Counted from the stretch's first letter, positions 42,564 through 54,061 are shown. The stretch: DNA of 64,000 bases from Pseudomonas abietaniphila (GCF_039697315.1 NZ_CP155619.1:1798001-1862000), one strand, 5' to 3'. Made by a program: numbers and translations. The notes: generated by a model not told the origin, from the letters alone.

Positions 42564-45500
42564 ATGTCGAAATTTTTTATCGACCGGCCCATTTTCGCGT
42601 GGGTAATCGCCCTCGTGATCATGCTGGTGGGGACGCTCTCGATCCTCAAGCTGCCGATCAACCAATACCCCGCCATCGCTCCGCCGGCCATCGCGATTCA
42701 GGTCACCTACCCGGGTGCGAACGCGCAAACCGTGCAGGACACCGTGGTTCAGGTGATCGAGCAACAGCTCAATGGTATCGACAACCTGCGATATGTCGCC
42801 TCGGAAAGTAACTCCGACGGCAGCATGACCATCACCGCGACGTTCAACCAGGGCACCAACCCGGACATCGCGCAGGTTCAGGTCCAGAACAAGCTCAACC
42901 TGGCGACCCCACTGCTGCCCCAAGAAGTGCAGCAGCAAGGTATCCGTGTCACCAAGGCGGTTAAAAACTTCCTGATGGTTGTGGGTCTGGTGTCGGAAGA
43001 CGGCAGCATGGCCAAGGAAGACTTGTCCAACTACATCGTATCGAACATGCAGGACCCGATCTCCCGTACCTCCGGTGTGGGCGACTTCCAGGTGTTCGGT
43101 GCGCAGTATGCGATGCGTATCTGGCTCGATCCGGCCAAGCTGAATAACTTTCAGCTGACGCCCGTCGATGTGAAAACCGCAATCAGTGCCCAGAACGTAC
43201 AGGTTTCCTCCGGCCAACTCGGTGGCCTGCCTGCGCTCAAGGGTCAGCAACTGAACGCGACCATCATCGGCAAGACCCGTCTGCAAACTGCCGAGCAGTT
43301 CGGCAATATCCTGCTCAAGGTCAATCAGGACGGTTCGCAAGTTCGTGTGAAGGACGTTGGTACAGTCGGTCTGGGCGGCGAGAACTACAGCATCGACGCG
43401 CAGTTCAACGGCAAACCGGCTTCCGGTCTTGCGATCAAGCTGGCAACCGGTGCGAACGCACTGGACACCGCCAAGGCGATCCGCGCGACCATTTCGCAAC
43501 TGGAACCCTTCTTCCCGCCAGGCATGAAAGTCGTCTACCCGTACGACACCACGCCGGTGGTGACCGAGTCGATCTCCGGGGTTGTTCACACCCTCGGTGA
43601 AGCAATCGTGCTGGTCTTCCTGGTGATGTACCTGTTCCTGCAGAACTTCCGCGCAACTGTCATCACGACACTGACGGTTCCGGTGGTATTGCTGGGTACC
43701 TTCGGCATCCTCGCCGCAGCGGGTTTCACCATCAACACCCTGACCATGTTCGGCATGATTCTGGCCATCGGCTTGCTGGTGGACGATGCCATCGTGGTGG
43801 TGGAAAACGTCGAACGGGTGATGGCGGAAGACAAGCTGTCCCCGCGTGAGGCCACCATCAAGTCCATGGAGCAGATCCAGGGTGCACTGGTCGGTATTGC
43901 ACTCGTTCTCTCGGCGGTACTGCTGCCGATGGCTTTCTTCGGCGGCTCCACCGGTGTGATTTACCGGCAGTTCTCGATCACCATTGTCTCGGCCATGGCC
44001 CTGTCGGTGCTGGTTGCGCTGATCTTCACCCCTGCCTTGTGCTCGACCATGCTCAAGCCCATTGACCATGAAAAACACGGGCAACCGAAACGTGGATTCT
44101 TTGGCTGGTTCAACCGCACGTTCGACCGCAGCGTACTGAGCTACGAGCGCGGCGTCGGGAACATGATCAAGCACAAGATCCCGGCTTATCTGGTTTACCT
44201 GCTGATCATCTGCGGCACCGTCTGGATGTTCACACGCATCCCGAGCGCGTTCCTGCCGGAAGAAGACCAGGGCGTTATCTTTGCCCAGGTTCAGACGCCG
44301 CCCGGCTCCACAGCCGAACGCACCCAAGTGGTGATCGACAACATGCGCAAATACCTGCTGGAGCAAGAGTCCAGTGCGGTTAACTCGGTGTTCACGGTCA
44401 ACGGGTTCAACTTCGCGGGTCGCGGCCAGAGCTCGGGTCTTGCGTTCATCATGCTCAAACCGTGGGAAGACCGTGACGCGTCCAACAGCGTGTTCGAGCT
44501 TGCCAAGCGTGCTCAGCAGCATTTCTTTGGATTCCGCGATGCGATGACATTCGCCGTCGTACCGCCTGCCGTACTGGAACTGGGTAACGCCACCGGTTTC
44601 GACGTGTACCTCCAGGATCAGGGCGGTGTGGGCCACGCCAAGCTGATGGAAGCGCGTAACCAACTGCTCGGCATGGCAGCACAAAGCAAGATACTGGCGG
44701 GCGTGCGGCCCAACGGTCTGAACGATGAGCCGCAGTATCAGTTGGTCATCGATGACGAGCGTGCCCAGGCACTGGGTGTCAGCCTCTCGGACATCAACAC
44801 CACACTCTCGGTGGCGTTCGGTGGTAACTACGTCAACGACTTCATCGACCGCGGCCGGGTTAAAAAGGTGTACGTGCAGGGTCAACCCAACGCGCGGATG
44901 AAGCCTGAAGACCTGAAGAAATGGTACGTGCGCAACACCGCAGGGGAGATGGTGCCGTTTGCCTCGTTCGCCACCGGCGAGTGGGTGTTCGGTTCGCCAA
45001 AACTGTCGCGCTATAACGGTGTTCCGGCCGAGGAAGTACTGGGTACTCCGGCGCCAGGCTACAGCACCGGTGAGGCGATGGCCGAGGTCGAGCAACTGGC
45101 CAAGAAACTGCCTGCAGGCATCGGCATCTCGTGGACAGGTCTGTCTTACGAGGAGCGTCTGTCCGGTTCTCAGGCCCCAGCGCTGTATGCGCTGTCGATT
45201 CTGGTGGTCTTCCTCTGCCTTGCGGCCCTGTATGAAAGCTGGTCGATTCCGATCGCGGTCATTCTGGTTATCCCGCTGGGCGTGATCGGTGCACTGATGG
45301 CAACCAGTCTGCGGGGCCTGTCCAACGACGTGTTCTTCCAGGTGGGCTTGCTGGTAACCGTGGGTCTGGCGGCGAAAAACGCCATTCTTATCGTCGAGTT
45401 CGCCAAGGAACTCCATGAGCAGGGCAAAGGTCTGGTTGAAGCGACCATCGAGGCATGCCGGATGCGTCTGCGGCCAATCGTCATGACGTCGATGGCGTTC

Positions 45501-45698
45501 ATCCTCGGCGTAGTGCCCCTGGCGATTTCCTCGGGTGCAGGTGCAGGCAGCCAACATTCGATCGGTACTGGCGTGATCGGCGGTATGATCACCGCCGTGA
45601 TCCTGGCGATCTTCTGGGTACCTCTGTTCTTCGTTTCGGTATCCTCGCTGTTCAAGAGCAAACAGAAACACACCCCACACGATGAGGCTGGCCAATGA
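42564..45698 (+). CDS. mexB: RND multidrug efflux pump, inner-membrane transporter
   Basis: The 1044-residue HAE1-family pump has 12 transmembrane helices and two large periplasmic loops. The proton-relay aspartates are in [16 protein letters not shown] (about residues 407-408), and the partner lysine is in [16 protein letters not shown] (about 940). It starts [14 protein letters not shown], the typical RND N-terminus. It exports beta-lactams, chloramphenicol, solvents and plant compounds in relatives. It begins three bases after mexA and overlaps oprM by four bases (ATGA). A long antisense open frame here is only a codon-bias shadow. Confidence 0.95.
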   Translation: MSKFFIDRPIFAWVIALVIMLVGTLSILKLPINQYPAIAPPAIAIQVTYPGANAQTVQDTVVQVIEQQLNGIDNLRYVASESNSDGSMTITATFNQGTNPDIAQVQVQNKLNLATPLLPQEVQQQGIRVTKAVKNFLMVVGLVSEDGSMAKEDLSNYIVSNMQDPISRTSGVGDFQVFGAQYAMRIWLDPAKLNNFQLTPVDVKTAISAQNVQVSSGQLGGLPALKGQQLNATIIGKTRLQTAEQFGNILLKVNQDGSQVRVKDVGTVGLGGENYSIDAQFNGKPASGLAIKLATGANALDTAKAIRATISQLEPFFPPGMKVVYPYDTTPVVTESISGVVHTLGEAIVLVFLVMYLFLQNFRATVITTLTVPVVLLGTFGILAAAGFTINTLTMFGMILAIGLLVDDAIVVVENVERVMAEDKLSPREATIKSMEQIQGALVGIALVLSAVLLPMAFFGGSTGVIYRQFSITIVSAMALSVLVALIFTPALCSTMLKPIDHEKHGQPKRGFFGWFNRTFDRSVLSYERGVGNMIKHKIPAYLVYLLIICGTVWMFTRIPSAFLPEEDQGVIFAQVQTPPGSTAERTQVVIDNMRKYLLEQESSAVNSVFTVNGFNFAGRGQSSGLAFIMLKPWEDRDASNSVFELAKRAQQHFFGFRDAMTFAVVPPAVLELGNATGFDVYLQDQGGVGHAKLMEARNQLLGMAAQSKILAGVRPNGLNDEPQYQLVIDDERAQALGVSLSDINTTLSVAFGGNYVNDFIDRGRVKKVYVQGQPNARMKPEDLKKWYVRNTAGEMVPFASFATGEWVFGSPKLSRYNGVPAEEVLGTPAPGYSTGEAMAEVEQLAKKLPAGIGISWTGLSYEERLSGSQAPALYALSILVVFLCLAALYESWSIPIAVILVIPLGVIGALMATSLRGLSNDVFFQVGLLVTVGLAAKNAILIVEFAKELHEQGKGLVEATIEACRMRLRPIVMTSMAFILGVVPLAISSGAGAGSQHSIGTGVIGGMITAVILAIFWVPLFFVSVSSLFKSKQKHTPHDEAGQ

Positions 45699-47161
45699 GC
45701 AAGTCCCTGATCTCTCTGGCAGTTACCGCGTTCATTCTTAGCGGCTGCTCGTTGATCCCCGATTACAAGCAGCCTGCAGCACCAGTGGCCGCCCAGTACC
45801 CGCAAGGTCCGGCGTATTCGCCGGCCGATGCGCCCAACCAGGCCGCTGCCGAGCAAGGCTGGCGTCAGTTCTTCCATGACCCGGCCCTGCAACAGTTGAT
45901 TCAGACGGCGCTGGTGAACAACCGCGACCTGCGTGTCGCGGCCCTGAACATCGACGCGTATCGGGCGCAGTACCGCATCCAGCGTGCGGACCTGTACCCG
46001 GCCGTGAGCGCGGATGCCACCGGCACGCGTCAACGCGTACCGGGGGATCTTTCGCAAACCGGCCAGGCAGGCATCACCAGTCAGTATTCGGTGGGTCTGG
46101 GTGTCAGTGCTTATGAACTGGACCTGTTCGGTCGCGTGCGCAGCCTGAGCGAGCAAGCCCTCGAAACTTACTTTGCCAGCGAAGAAGCTCGTCGCAGCAC
46201 GCAGATCAGCCTGGTGGCCAACGTCGCCAACGCTTACCTGACCTGGCAGGCGGACAAGGAATTGCTCAAGCTGACTCAAGACACTCTGGGTGCGTTTGAA
46301 GAAAGCCTGCGCCTGACCTCCCGCAGCAACGAAGTCGGCGTGGCGTCGGCCCTGGATCTGGCGCAGTCGCGCACCTCGGTGGAAAGCGCCCGCGTCAAGC
46401 TGGCTCAATACCAGCGTCTGGTCGCTCAGGACGAGAACAACCTCGTCCTGCTGCTGGGCACCGGATTGCCAGCCAACTTGCCGGCCCCGCAACCGTTGAG
46501 CGCTGACATGCTCAACGAGATGCCGGCCGGTCTGCCTTCCGAGCTGCTGCAACGTCGTCCGGATATCCTCCAGGCCGAACACAGCCTGAAAGCCGCCAAC
46601 GCCAACATCGGTGCCGCCCGCGCCGCGTTCTTCCCGAGCATCAGCCTGACGGCCAGTGCAGGTACGGCGAGTGGCGACCTGAGCGGTCTGTTCAAAGGCG
46701 GTTCGGGCACCTGGCTGTTCACGCCGAAGATCAATCTGCCGATCTTCAACGCGGGTAGCCTGCGAGCCAGTCTGGATTACTCCAAGATCCAGAAGGACAT
46801 TGGCATCGCCAACTACGAGAAGGCGATTCAGACAGGGTTCCAGGAAGTCTCCGACGGTCTGGCCGCGCGCAAGACCTTCACCGATCAGCTCAAGGCGCAG
46901 AACGACTTCGTGGCTGCCAACCAGGACTACTACCGTCTGGCTGAGCGCCGTTACCGCATCGGGATCGACAGCAACCTGACCTTCCTCGACGCGCAGCGTC
47001 AGTTGTTCAGTGCGCAGCAGTCGTTGATCACGGATCGTCTGTCGCAGTTGTCCAGCGAGGTGAATCTGTACCGCGCGCTGGGCGGCGGTTGGTATGAGCA
47101 GACCCAGAACGGCCAGAAACAGCCGACTTCGGGTGATGTGCCGGCCATGCGGATGTTCTGA
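45695..47161 (+). CDS. oprM: RND efflux outer-membrane channel
   Basis: This 488-residue TolC-like outer-membrane lipoprotein has its lipobox at ILSGC (Cys18). Two OEP repeats are visible, each with a long helical hairpin. [20 protein letters not shown]-type sequence (ours reads [16 protein letters not shown]) is the hallmark of the NodT/OprM group. The gene completes the operon and is followed by a strong terminator at 47177. Confidence 0.93.
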   Translation: MSKSLISLAVTAFILSGCSLIPDYKQPAAPVAAQYPQGPAYSPADAPNQAAAEQGWRQFFHDPALQQLIQTALVNNRDLRVAALNIDAYRAQYRIQRADLYPAVSADATGTRQRVPGDLSQTGQAGITSQYSVGLGVSAYELDLFGRVRSLSEQALETYFASEEARRSTQISLVANVANAYLTWQADKELLKLTQDTLGAFEESLRLTSRSNEVGVASALDLAQSRTSVESARVKLAQYQRLVAQDENNLVLLLGTGLPANLPAPQPLSADMLNEMPAGLPSELLQRRPDILQAEHSLKAANANIGAARAAFFPSISLTASAGTASGDLSGLFKGGSGTWLFTPKINLPIFNAGSLRASLDYSKIQKDIGIANYEKAIQTGFQEVSDGLAARKTFTDQLKAQNDFVAANQDYYRLAERRYRIGIDSNLTFLDAQRQLFSAQQSLITDRLSQLSSEVNLYRALGGGWYEQTQNGQKQPTSGDVPAMRMF

Positions 47162-47176
47162 TTTTTTGCTTCATGA

Positions 47177-47206
47177 GAAAACCCACCGTTTGGTGGGTTT
47201 TTTTAT
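47177..47206 (+). terminator. Terminator of mexAB-oprM
   Basis: AAAACCCACC and GGTGGGTTTT pair around GTTT and are followed by a T-run, 16 bases past the oprM stop. Confidence 0.9.
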
Positions 47207-47881
47207 GGGCTTTTTTAGCGGTTGGATCGTGCGGATATTGGCCAGGGCAAGCGCGCTCCTGCAGTGCGGCGTGCGGACGATTGATGCACGGATCAAGATG
47301 CAATGAGCCTTCCAGGATCGTTCCAACGCTCTGCGTGGGAATGCCTGCCAGGACGCTCTGCGTCCACGTGACGCAGAGCGTCAGCCGCTGCGTTACCACA
47401 CGGAGCGTGGGAACGATCAAAAAAGCATCGGATGACGTAACTCTTGTAGGAGCGTGGCTTGTCCCGCGATCTACCGCGCAGCGGTAGCGAATCCAGGAGA
47501 CTGGATAATGCCTGACACTCCGCGTGCTTAAGACTTGCTGCCGGTCCCCGGCAGATCGCGGGACCAGCCACGCTCCTACAGTTAAGAATGCAGCGCAGAG
47601 GATTGATGCAACAATCAAGGAAGCGATGAGCGTTCGGTCGTACCTGATACACCGCATGCATCGGATTTGCTGCCGGTTCCCGGCAGATCGTCCGAGTGCG
47701 GCCCCACGGAGCGTCGTCGGAGTGCGGGTACCCGACGAAGTCGGGCCTAGCCGGGAGCAGACACTTGGTTACTTGGTGTCTTTTCAAGTAACTCGCCTAA
47801 GGCGGAACGCTTCTGCCGTTAGGCAGAACCACTGCCAGTGTCACCCAAGACAATGGATCTGCACACGACGCTAAATCCGAT
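47207..47881. repeat. Repeat-rich intergenic zone with three kinds of palindrome
   Basis: About 675 bases contain no gene. Element one (47316-47418) has GATCGTTCCAACGCTC inverted at the far end and a perfect inner 13-base palindrome GACGCTCTGCGTC. Element two (47445-47580) is a 28-base inverted REP pair, type C, TAGGAGCGTGGCTTGTCCCG. Element three (47768-47792) has GTTACTTG/CAAGTAAC arms. TGCTGCCGG-CCCGGCAGATCG also occurs twice, about 130 bases apart. All are typical Pseudomonas interspersed repeats. Confidence 0.82.
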
Positions 47882-48670
47882 TCATCCCAACAAAAACTCC
47901 GTCACCCTCCACGTAAACGTCTCCCCCAACTCAACACTCGACAGATGCGCCGCGTAGTAATCAGACAACTGCGAACCATGGATATGATTCTGCAAATAAT
48001 GCCCGTCAGCCACCGTCGTCACCGCATCATGACTGCCACAGATAATCAGCGTATCCACCGTAATAGACCCAAGCTGCTTACGAAAATCAGCATCACGCAC
48101 CGCCGCACAACACGCCGCATAGCCCAGCGGAGAAGTGTTGGCCAGCACGTCCGTCACCGGCGTGACCTTATCCGCGTGATCGCGGGCAAACTCCGGCGTG
48201 AACCAACGCCCTACCGCACCGGCGCCCAATTCCTTCATCGCCTGAGCACCACCCTTCTCCACCATCTCGATCCGCGGCCCCCACATTTCAGGACCGCCGA
48301 TCTTCGCGGCGGTGTTACACAGGACCAGCTTATCCAGACGATCATTGGCATGAATGCCCAGCCACTGACCGATCAGCCCGCCCATCGACAGCCCACAGAA
48401 ATGCGCGCGTTTGACCTTCAGGGCATCAAGCAGCGCCAGCACGTCGCGCCCTAGCCGCTCAATCGTGTAAGGGCCGTGAGTGACAAGAGACCTGCCATGG
48501 CCACGGGTGTCATAACGCACCACCCGAAAGGACTTCTTGAATGCGTCGATCTGCGCGTCCCACATGTGCAGATCGGTGCCCAGCGAGTTGGACAGCACCA
48601 GCACCGGAGCGCCAGCGGGTCCCTCGACCTCGTAATACATTTCACCGTCTTCAAGTTGTACGAATGCCAT
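47882..48670 (-). CDS. pcaD: 3-oxoadipate enol-lactonase
   Basis: PcaD hydrolyses 3-oxoadipate enol-lactone to 3-oxoadipate. This 262-residue alpha/beta hydrolase has NSLGTDLHMWD, YDTRGHGRS and the nucleophile elbow CGLSMGGL. The length and these motifs match known PcaD enzymes. It is the last gene of the minus-strand pca operon. pcaB normally lies between pcaT and pcaD, and pcaC after pcaD. Here only 86 bases separate pcaT from pcaD, and a repeat-rich gap follows pcaD. Confidence 0.92.
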   Translation of the reverse strand: MAFVQLEDGEMYYEVEGPAGAPVLVLSNSLGTDLHMWDAQIDAFKKSFRVVRYDTRGHGRSLVTHGPYTIERLGRDVLALLDALKVKRAHFCGLSMGGLIGQWLGIHANDRLDKLVLCNTAAKIGGPEMWGPRIEMVEKGGAQAMKELGAGAVGRWFTPEFARDHADKVTPVTDVLANTSPLGYAACCAAVRDADFRKQLGSITVDTLIICGSHDAVTTVADGHYLQNHIHGSQLSDYYAAHLSSVELGETFTWRVTEFLLG

Positions 48671-48756
48671 AGCAGCTCCTTTTTATCGAGCACTTGCGAG
48701 AAAATCATTGAGGAGTATGGATGACGCGCGCCTGATCGCAGGCGCGCGCGGATGAA

Positions 48757-50046
48757 TCAGTGGTCTTCGTGCAGGTATACCGGCTTCTTCGGCAGACGCA
48801 GGCTGAAGAGGAAGGCAATCGCCATCATGGCCGTCACGTACCAGTAGAAGATGTTTTCCGACCCCATGTTCTTGAAGCTCAGTGCCACGAACTCCGCCGA
48901 ACCGCCGAAGATGGCGTTGGCAACGGCGTACGCCAGGCCCACGCCCAATGCACGGACATGCACCGGGAACATTTCGGCTTTGACCAGGCCGCTGATCGAG
49001 GTGTAGAAGCTGACGATCGCCAGCGCCAGGGTGATCAGGACGAACGCCAGGACCGGACTGGTGGTGGTTTTCAGGGTCATCAGCAACGGCACGGTGCAGA
49101 TCGTGCCCAGCGCACCGAACCACAGCATCGACGCACGACGACCGATCTTGTCCGCCAATGCGCCGAACACCGGCTGCATGCACATGTACAGGAACAGCGC
49201 GCCGGTCATGATGTAGCTGGCGACCTTGGGGTCCATGTGAACGGTGTTCACCAGGTATTTCTGCATGTACGTGGTAAAGGTGTAGAAAATCAGCGAGCCG
49301 CCGGCGGTGTAACCCAGCACGGTAATGAACGCGGCTTTGTGGTCACGGAACAGCGCGGCGATGCTGCCCGCGTCCTTGTCCTGACGCACGTCGGCAGTGG
49401 TGGTCTCTTTCAGCGAGCGACGCAGCAACAGCGAGATGACGGCAGCCACGGCGCCGACCACGAATGGAATCCGCCAGCCGTAGGCTTTCAGCTCATCGGC
49501 ATTGAGAAACTGTTGCAGGATGACCACGGTCAGGACTGCCAGCAATTGACCGCCAATCAGCGTCACGTACTGGAAGGACGCGAAGAAACCACGCTGCCCC
49601 CGCAGCGCGACCTCACTCATGTACGTCGCCGTGGTGCCGTATTCGCCCCCGACCGACAGGCCCTGAAACAGGCGCGCGACCAGCAGCAGAAATGGCGCCC
49701 AGGCACCGATTGAGGCGTAGGTCGGCAAGCAGGCGATCACCAGCGAACCGGCGCACATCATAAGGACCGAAATCATCATTGAGTTTTTGCGGCCATGCTT
49801 GTCGGCGACGCGGCCAAACAGCCAGCCACCGATAGGACGCATCAGGAAGCCCGCCGCGAATACGCCTGCGGTGTTGAGCAGTTGCACGGTCGGGTCGTCA
49901 GACGGGAAGAAGGCCGGTGCGAAATAGATGGCGCAGAAGGCGTAGACATAGAAGTCGAACCATTCCACGAGGTTGCCTGAAGAGGCGCCCACAATCGCAA
50001 AAATCCGTTTGCTCCTTTCTTCTCCGGTGTAGTGAGTCGTTGTCAT
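48757..50046 (-). CDS. pcaT: MFS transporter for 3-oxoadipate or related dicarboxylate
   Basis: The product is a 429-residue 12-helix permease of the metabolite:H+ symporter family. [25 protein letters not shown] and [18 protein letters not shown] are shared with the KgtP-type protein at 21264, its paralogue. Its position between pcaF and pcaD is that of pcaT. The ATG at 50046 gives [14 protein letters not shown]; the longer frame to 50169 has no family counterpart. A 188-base gap separates it from pcaF. Confidence 0.88.
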   Translation of the reverse strand: MTTTHYTGEERSKRIFAIVGASSGNLVEWFDFYVYAFCAIYFAPAFFPSDDPTVQLLNTAGVFAAGFLMRPIGGWLFGRVADKHGRKNSMMISVLMMCAGSLVIACLPTYASIGAWAPFLLLVARLFQGLSVGGEYGTTATYMSEVALRGQRGFFASFQYVTLIGGQLLAVLTVVILQQFLNADELKAYGWRIPFVVGAVAAVISLLLRRSLKETTTADVRQDKDAGSIAALFRDHKAAFITVLGYTAGGSLIFYTFTTYMQKYLVNTVHMDPKVASYIMTGALFLYMCMQPVFGALADKIGRRASMLWFGALGTICTVPLLMTLKTTTSPVLAFVLITLALAIVSFYTSISGLVKAEMFPVHVRALGVGLAYAVANAIFGGSAEFVALSFKNMGSENIFYWYVTAMMAIAFLFSLRLPKKPVYLHEDH

Positions 50047-50234
50047 TATTGTTTCCCCAGTTTTTATAAGTACCAGCCCGTTCGAGCCTTCAACGGCCAG
50101 TCTACGACATAGTCTGCAACACTTGGACTTAAGCAGTAACACTTCGACATCACAAGGACAACCACCCAAGCCATCGAGTTGCCTGTTCGTGGAGGCAGCC
50201 GATGGCTCGGGTAGTTGGACTCGTCAGGTGTCGC

Positions 50235-51434
50235 TTATCGTTCTATTACCAAGGCCAGACCCTGTCCCACGCCGACGCACATGGTGACCAATCCCTTGCT
50301 GCCGCCGGTTTTCTCCAATTGATGCAACGCTGTCAGCACCAGGCGCGCCCCGCTCATGCCCAACGGGTGGCCTAGGGAAATGGCACCACCGTTCGGGTTG
50401 ACCTTGGGCGAGTCGTCGGCGATGCCGAGTTCACGCATGACCGCCAGGCCTTGGCTGGCGAAGGCTTCGTTGAGTTCAATGACGTCAAAATCTAAAACGG
50501 CCAGGCCCAGACGCTCGACCAGCTTGCGCACCGCCGGAACCGGACCGATGCCCATGACGCGGGGCAAGACGCCCGCACTGGCCATGCCCAAGACACGGGC
50601 GCGTGGGGTCAGGCCGTGTTTTTTGACCGCCTCGGCTGATGCCAGGATCAGCGCAACAGCGCCGTCGTTCAGACCGGCCGCGTTACCGGCAGTCACGGTC
50701 TTGCCGGCACCATTGACCGGCTTCAATTTGGCCAACCCTTCCAAACTGGTGTCCGCACGCGGATGTTCATCCTGATCGACGATGGTTTCGCCTTTCTTGT
50801 GAGCAATCCGCACCGGCACGATTTCTTCGGCAAAGAACCCCGAAGCCTGCGCGGCGGCGGTCCGTTGCTGACTGCGCAGCGCGAAAGCGTCCTGATCTTC
50901 TCGGGACACCTTGAAGTCCTCGGCGACGTTGTCGCCGGTCTGCGGCATGGTTTCGACGCCGTACTGGTCTTTCATCTGCGGGTTGACGAAGCGCCAGCCC
51001 AGAGTGGTGTCTTCCAGCTTCTGACCGCGACCGAAGGCCGTGTCAGCCTTACCCATCACGAACGGCGCACGGGACATCGACTCGACGCCACCGGCTATCG
51101 CCAGCTCCATTTCGCCACAGGCGATGGCGCGGAAGGCGGTGCCCACTGCGTCCAGGCCAGACGCGCAGAGGCGATTGAGGGTGACGCCGGGGACGGTTTC
51201 CGGCAATCCGGCCAGCAACGCCGCCATGCGCGCGACGTTACGGTTGTCCTCGCCCGCCTGATTCGCGCAACCGAGGAACACTTCGTCGACCTCGTTCCAG
51301 TTCACCGATGGATTGCGCTCCATCAAGGCTTTGATCGGCAGAGCGGCCAGATCGTCCGCTCGGACGGTCGCCAGCGCGCCGCCGAAGCGGCCGATCGGAG
51401 TGCGAATGGCATCGCAGATAAAGACGTCACGCAT
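50235..51434 (-). CDS. pcaF: 3-oxoadipyl-CoA thiolase
   Basis: PcaF cleaves 3-oxoadipyl-CoA to succinyl-CoA and acetyl-CoA, the last step of the beta-ketoadipate pathway. The 399-residue thiolase has the catalytic cysteine in [13 protein letters not shown]. The acid/base residues are in [19 protein letters not shown] and CVGVGQG. Two adjacent ATGs exist at 51437 and 51434; the second has better spacing from GGGAG. It overlaps the end of pcaJ. Confidence 0.93.
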   Translation of the reverse strand: MRDVFICDAIRTPIGRFGGALATVRADDLAALPIKALMERNPSVNWNEVDEVFLGCANQAGEDNRNVARMAALLAGLPETVPGVTLNRLCASGLDAVGTAFRAIACGEMELAIAGGVESMSRAPFVMGKADTAFGRGQKLEDTTLGWRFVNPQMKDQYGVETMPQTGDNVAEDFKVSREDQDAFALRSQQRTAAAQASGFFAEEIVPVRIAHKKGETIVDQDEHPRADTSLEGLAKLKPVNGAGKTVTAGNAAGLNDGAVALILASAEAVKKHGLTPRARVLGMASAGVLPRVMGIGPVPAVRKLVERLGLAVLDFDVIELNEAFASQGLAVMRELGIADDSPKVNPNGGAISLGHPLGMSGARLVLTALHQLEKTGGSKGLVTMCVGVGQGLALVIER

Positions 51435-52213
51435 CATGCTTCTCCCGGCGCCTGGCCATGAGCGGCAGCCGTACGCGCTTCCAGGTCACGCAAGGCGCTC
51501 AGCTCGTATTCGCTTGGCTCTTCGGAAACCACTACGTTTTCCGCAAAACGCAATTCCCAACCGGTGGCCGCGATCACTTGCTCGCGGGTCACGCCCGGGT
51601 GCAGCGTCGTCACGACAAACTCGTTGGTGCCTGCTTCTGGCTCCATGATGCACAGGTCGGTGATGATGCCGACGGGACCTGCGCCGGGCAGGCCGAGGCG
51701 TTTGCGAGAATCGCCGCCTTCGCCATGGCCGACGGAGGTCATGAAGTCCAGCTTGTTAACGAACGCACGGGAAGATTGCTTGAGGATGATCAGCACTTCC
51801 TTCGCGGAACCGGCGATCTCCGGCGCACCACCGGCTCCCGGCAAGCGCACTTTCGGGTTGTGGTAATCACCGACCACCGTAGTGTTGATGTTGCCGAAAC
51901 GGTCGACCTGAGCCGCACCGAGGAAACCCACATCGACGCGGCCGCCTTGCAGCCAGTAACGGAAGATTTCGCTGGTGGACACCACAGTGTCTGCGGTTTC
52001 GGCCAGCTCGCCGTCGCCGATGGACAGCGGGAGAACGTCAGGCTTGGCGCCAATCGGACCGGACTCGTAAATCAGCACAACGTCAGGTGACGAAGTCAGG
52101 CGCGCCAGGTTGGCAGCCTTGGAAGGCAGCCCGATACCGACGAAGCAGACAGAGCCGTTTTTCAAGCGACGGGCAGCGGCCACGGTCATCATTTCACTGG
52201 TGGTGTACGTCAT
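51434..52213 (-). CDS. pcaJ: 3-oxoadipate CoA-transferase subunit B
   Basis: This 259-residue beta subunit transfers CoA from succinyl-CoA to 3-oxoadipate together with PcaI. The catalytic glutamate is in [29 protein letters not shown] and [16 protein letters not shown] are typical of the long PcaJ/CatJ form. The start overlaps the pcaI stop by one base and the end overlaps pcaF. Confidence 0.92.
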   Translation of the reverse strand: MTYTTSEMMTVAAARRLKNGSVCFVGIGLPSKAANLARLTSSPDVVLIYESGPIGAKPDVLPLSIGDGELAETADTVVSTSEIFRYWLQGGRVDVGFLGAAQVDRFGNINTTVVGDYHNPKVRLPGAGGAPEIAGSAKEVLIILKQSSRAFVNKLDFMTSVGHGEGGDSRKRLGLPGAGPVGIITDLCIMEPEAGTNEFVVTTLHPGVTREQVIAATGWELRFAENVVVSEEPSEYELSALRDLEARTAAAHGQAPGEA

Positions 52214-53070
52214 TATTTTGCCTCCGAAGCGCGGGCCAGCTTGCTCTGGAACTCACTGAAGTCGCGGGTGCCGTGGATGTATTCGTCGATCCATGCCGTA
52301 AACGCCTCACGGTCACGACCGATCGCGTCCCACGCCTGATAGAAACGGTTGTCGCGCTCGTAATAGCCGTGAGCGTAAGAAGGGTGTGCCCCACCCGGTA
52401 CGACGCAGACCGCGCTAAGGGCCCAGGTCGGCAGTACGCAGGCGTTCATTGGGGCTTTGAGGTCATCGACGATTTCCTCAACGGTAACAATGCAACGCTT
52501 GGCCGACAGCGCCGCTTCTTTCTGCACGCCGAGAATGCCCCACAGCAGCACGTTGCCTTTGCGGTCCGCTTTCTGCGCGTGGATCACGGTGACGTCAGGA
52601 CGCACTGCGGGCACGGCGGCCAGCACTTCGCCGGTGAACGGACAGGTCACCGACTTGATCAGTGGGTTGACCTTCGGCAGGTCAGAGCCGGCGTAAGCGC
52701 GCAGGACCGCGAACGGCAAGCCCGAAGCACCCGCCACGTAAGCGTTGGCCAGGTCCGCGTGGCTGTGCTCTTCAATTTCCATTGGCTGCGGCCACTGTTT
52801 TTCAACGGCATCGCGCAGGCGGTGCAACGAGCCGACACCTGGGTTGCCACCCCACGAAAAGATCAGCTTTTTCGCACAGCCCGAACCGATCAACTGGTCG
52901 TAGATCAGGTCCGGCGTCATGCGAACCAGCGTCAGGTCTTTCTTCTTCTGACGAATGATTTCATGACCGGCGGCGGTAGGAATCAGATGGGTGAAGCCTT
53001 CCAGCGCAACGGTGTCGCCATCGTTGACGAATTGCTTCACGGCATCGTGCAGGGAAAGAATTTCAGCCAT
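52213..53070 (-). CDS. pcaI: 3-oxoadipate CoA-transferase subunit A
   Basis: This 285-residue alpha subunit has the exact usual PcaI length from the ATG at 53070, which has GGAG eight bases upstream. VALEGFTHLIPTAAGHEIIRQ is the glycine-rich N-terminal region, and FSWGGNPGVGSLHR and HADLANAYVAGASGLPF are family-specific. It is the first gene of the induced operon. A perfect PcaR palindrome lies 112 bases upstream of its start. Confidence 0.92.
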   Translation of the reverse strand: MAEILSLHDAVKQFVNDGDTVALEGFTHLIPTAAGHEIIRQKKKDLTLVRMTPDLIYDQLIGSGCAKKLIFSWGGNPGVGSLHRLRDAVEKQWPQPMEIEEHSHADLANAYVAGASGLPFAVLRAYAGSDLPKVNPLIKSVTCPFTGEVLAAVPAVRPDVTVIHAQKADRKGNVLLWGILGVQKEAALSAKRCIVTVEEIVDDLKAPMNACVLPTWALSAVCVVPGGAHPSYAHGYYERDNRFYQAWDAIGRDREAFTAWIDEYIHGTRDFSEFQSKLARASEAK

Positions 53071-53181
53071 GGGGTGCTCCAGGTTCAAAAATCTCGATCG
53101 GTTAACGGCACGTCGAACAGTGCCGGGATGAGATTCAGGTTATGCCTGAGCGTGGAGCCGAACAATCCGATAATCGACTAT

Positions 53182-53200
53182 CCGTTCGATAATCGAACGG
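53182..53200. promoter_or_regulatory. PcaR operator upstream of pcaI
   Basis: CCGTTCGATAATCGAACGG is a perfect 19-base palindrome containing the PcaR core GTTCGATAATCG. A second half-like copy, CCGATAATCGACTATC, precedes it. It lies between pcaR and pcaI on the pcaI promoter side. Confidence 0.88.
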
Positions 53201-53218
53201 AGAGTGAAAACGGCTTAA

Positions 53219-54061
53219 TCAGGTGAATAACTGAGTGCTCAGATCACGGCTTGCATCGAGCATGATCGGCAGAAACTTCTGCTCCAGTTCGTTGCGCGTC
53301 ACGCGTCCGGCGCTGGTACTGACATTGAGCGCGGCCAACACCTGGCCCGACGCGTCATACACAGGGACGGCGATCGACCGCAGACCCTGCTCCAGCTCCT
53401 GATCGACAATGCACCAGCCTTGCTGGCGAACCTGTTGCAGGCACTCAAGCAACGCTTCTGGCGTGCGCAACGTGCGACTGGTTTTGGGCTGCAGGTCAAC
53501 ATGATCCAGGTATTCCTGAAGCGAGACGTCGTCCAGAGCGGCCAGAAGAATCCTGCCCATGGACGTGCAATACGCCGGTAAACGACCGCCCACCGCCAAA
53601 TCAACGGAAATCAGCCGCTGGGTGGTCGCCGAACGGGCTATATAAAGGATGTCGTCCCCCTCGAGCGTGGCCATGTTGCAGGCTTCGTGCAACTGATTGC
53701 TCATGCGGTCCAGGTAAGGCTGGGATGAAACCGCCAGCGGCGTCGACGACAGATACGCGTGGCCCAGGGTCAGCACTTTCGGCAGCAGGGAATACGTGCG
53801 GCCGTCGGTCGTGGCGTAGCCCAGCTTGATCAACGTATGAAGGCAGCGGCGCACGGCGGCGCGGGGGATTTCGGTGCGGTGGCTGATCTGCGCGATGGTC
53901 AGGTGACGCTTGCGCTCCTGGAATGCCTGAATGACGGCCAGCCCACGCGCCAGCGACGTCATAAAATCCGGATCACCTGTCAGGGCCTGAATACGCTTGG
54001 CCGGGGAGGCCACGATCGGCGGGGCCAGCGAGGCAAAGGAATTACGCAGTTGATCGTTCAT
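53219..54061 (-). CDS. pcaR: IclR family activator of the pca regulon
   Basis: The 280-residue regulator binds 3-oxoadipate and activates pca genes. The N-terminal winged helix (about 45-100; MTSLARGLAVIQAFQER and ISHRTEIPRAAVRRCLHTL) and the IclR effector domain (ARSATTQRLISVDLAVGGRLPAYCTSMGR contains the key patch) are almost identical to P. putida PcaR as I recall it. The ATG at 54061 gives the usual short variable N-terminus; the frame is open to 54133. Operators lie both upstream and downstream. Confidence 0.93.
   Translation of the reverse strand: MNDQLRNSFASLAPPIVASPAKRIQALTGDPDFMTSLARGLAVIQAFQERKRHLTIAQISHRTEIPRAAVRRCLHTLIKLGYATTDGRTYSLLPKVLTLGHAYLSSTPLAVSSQPYLDRMSNQLHEACNMATLEGDDILYIARSATTQRLISVDLAVGGRLPAYCTSMGRILLAALDDVSLQEYLDHVDLQPKTSRTLRTPEALLECLQQVRQQGWCIVDQELEQGLRSIAVPVYDASGQVLAALNVSTSAGRVTRNELEQKFLPIMLDASRDLSTQLFT

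Noticed and set aside
42150-45695. 1181-codon open frame on the minus strand opposite mexB
   Set aside because: It is the mirror of the strong third-position GC bias of mexB. Its product has low-complexity His/Gln/Arg/Val-rich sequence and no domain, and mexB itself is unmistakable.
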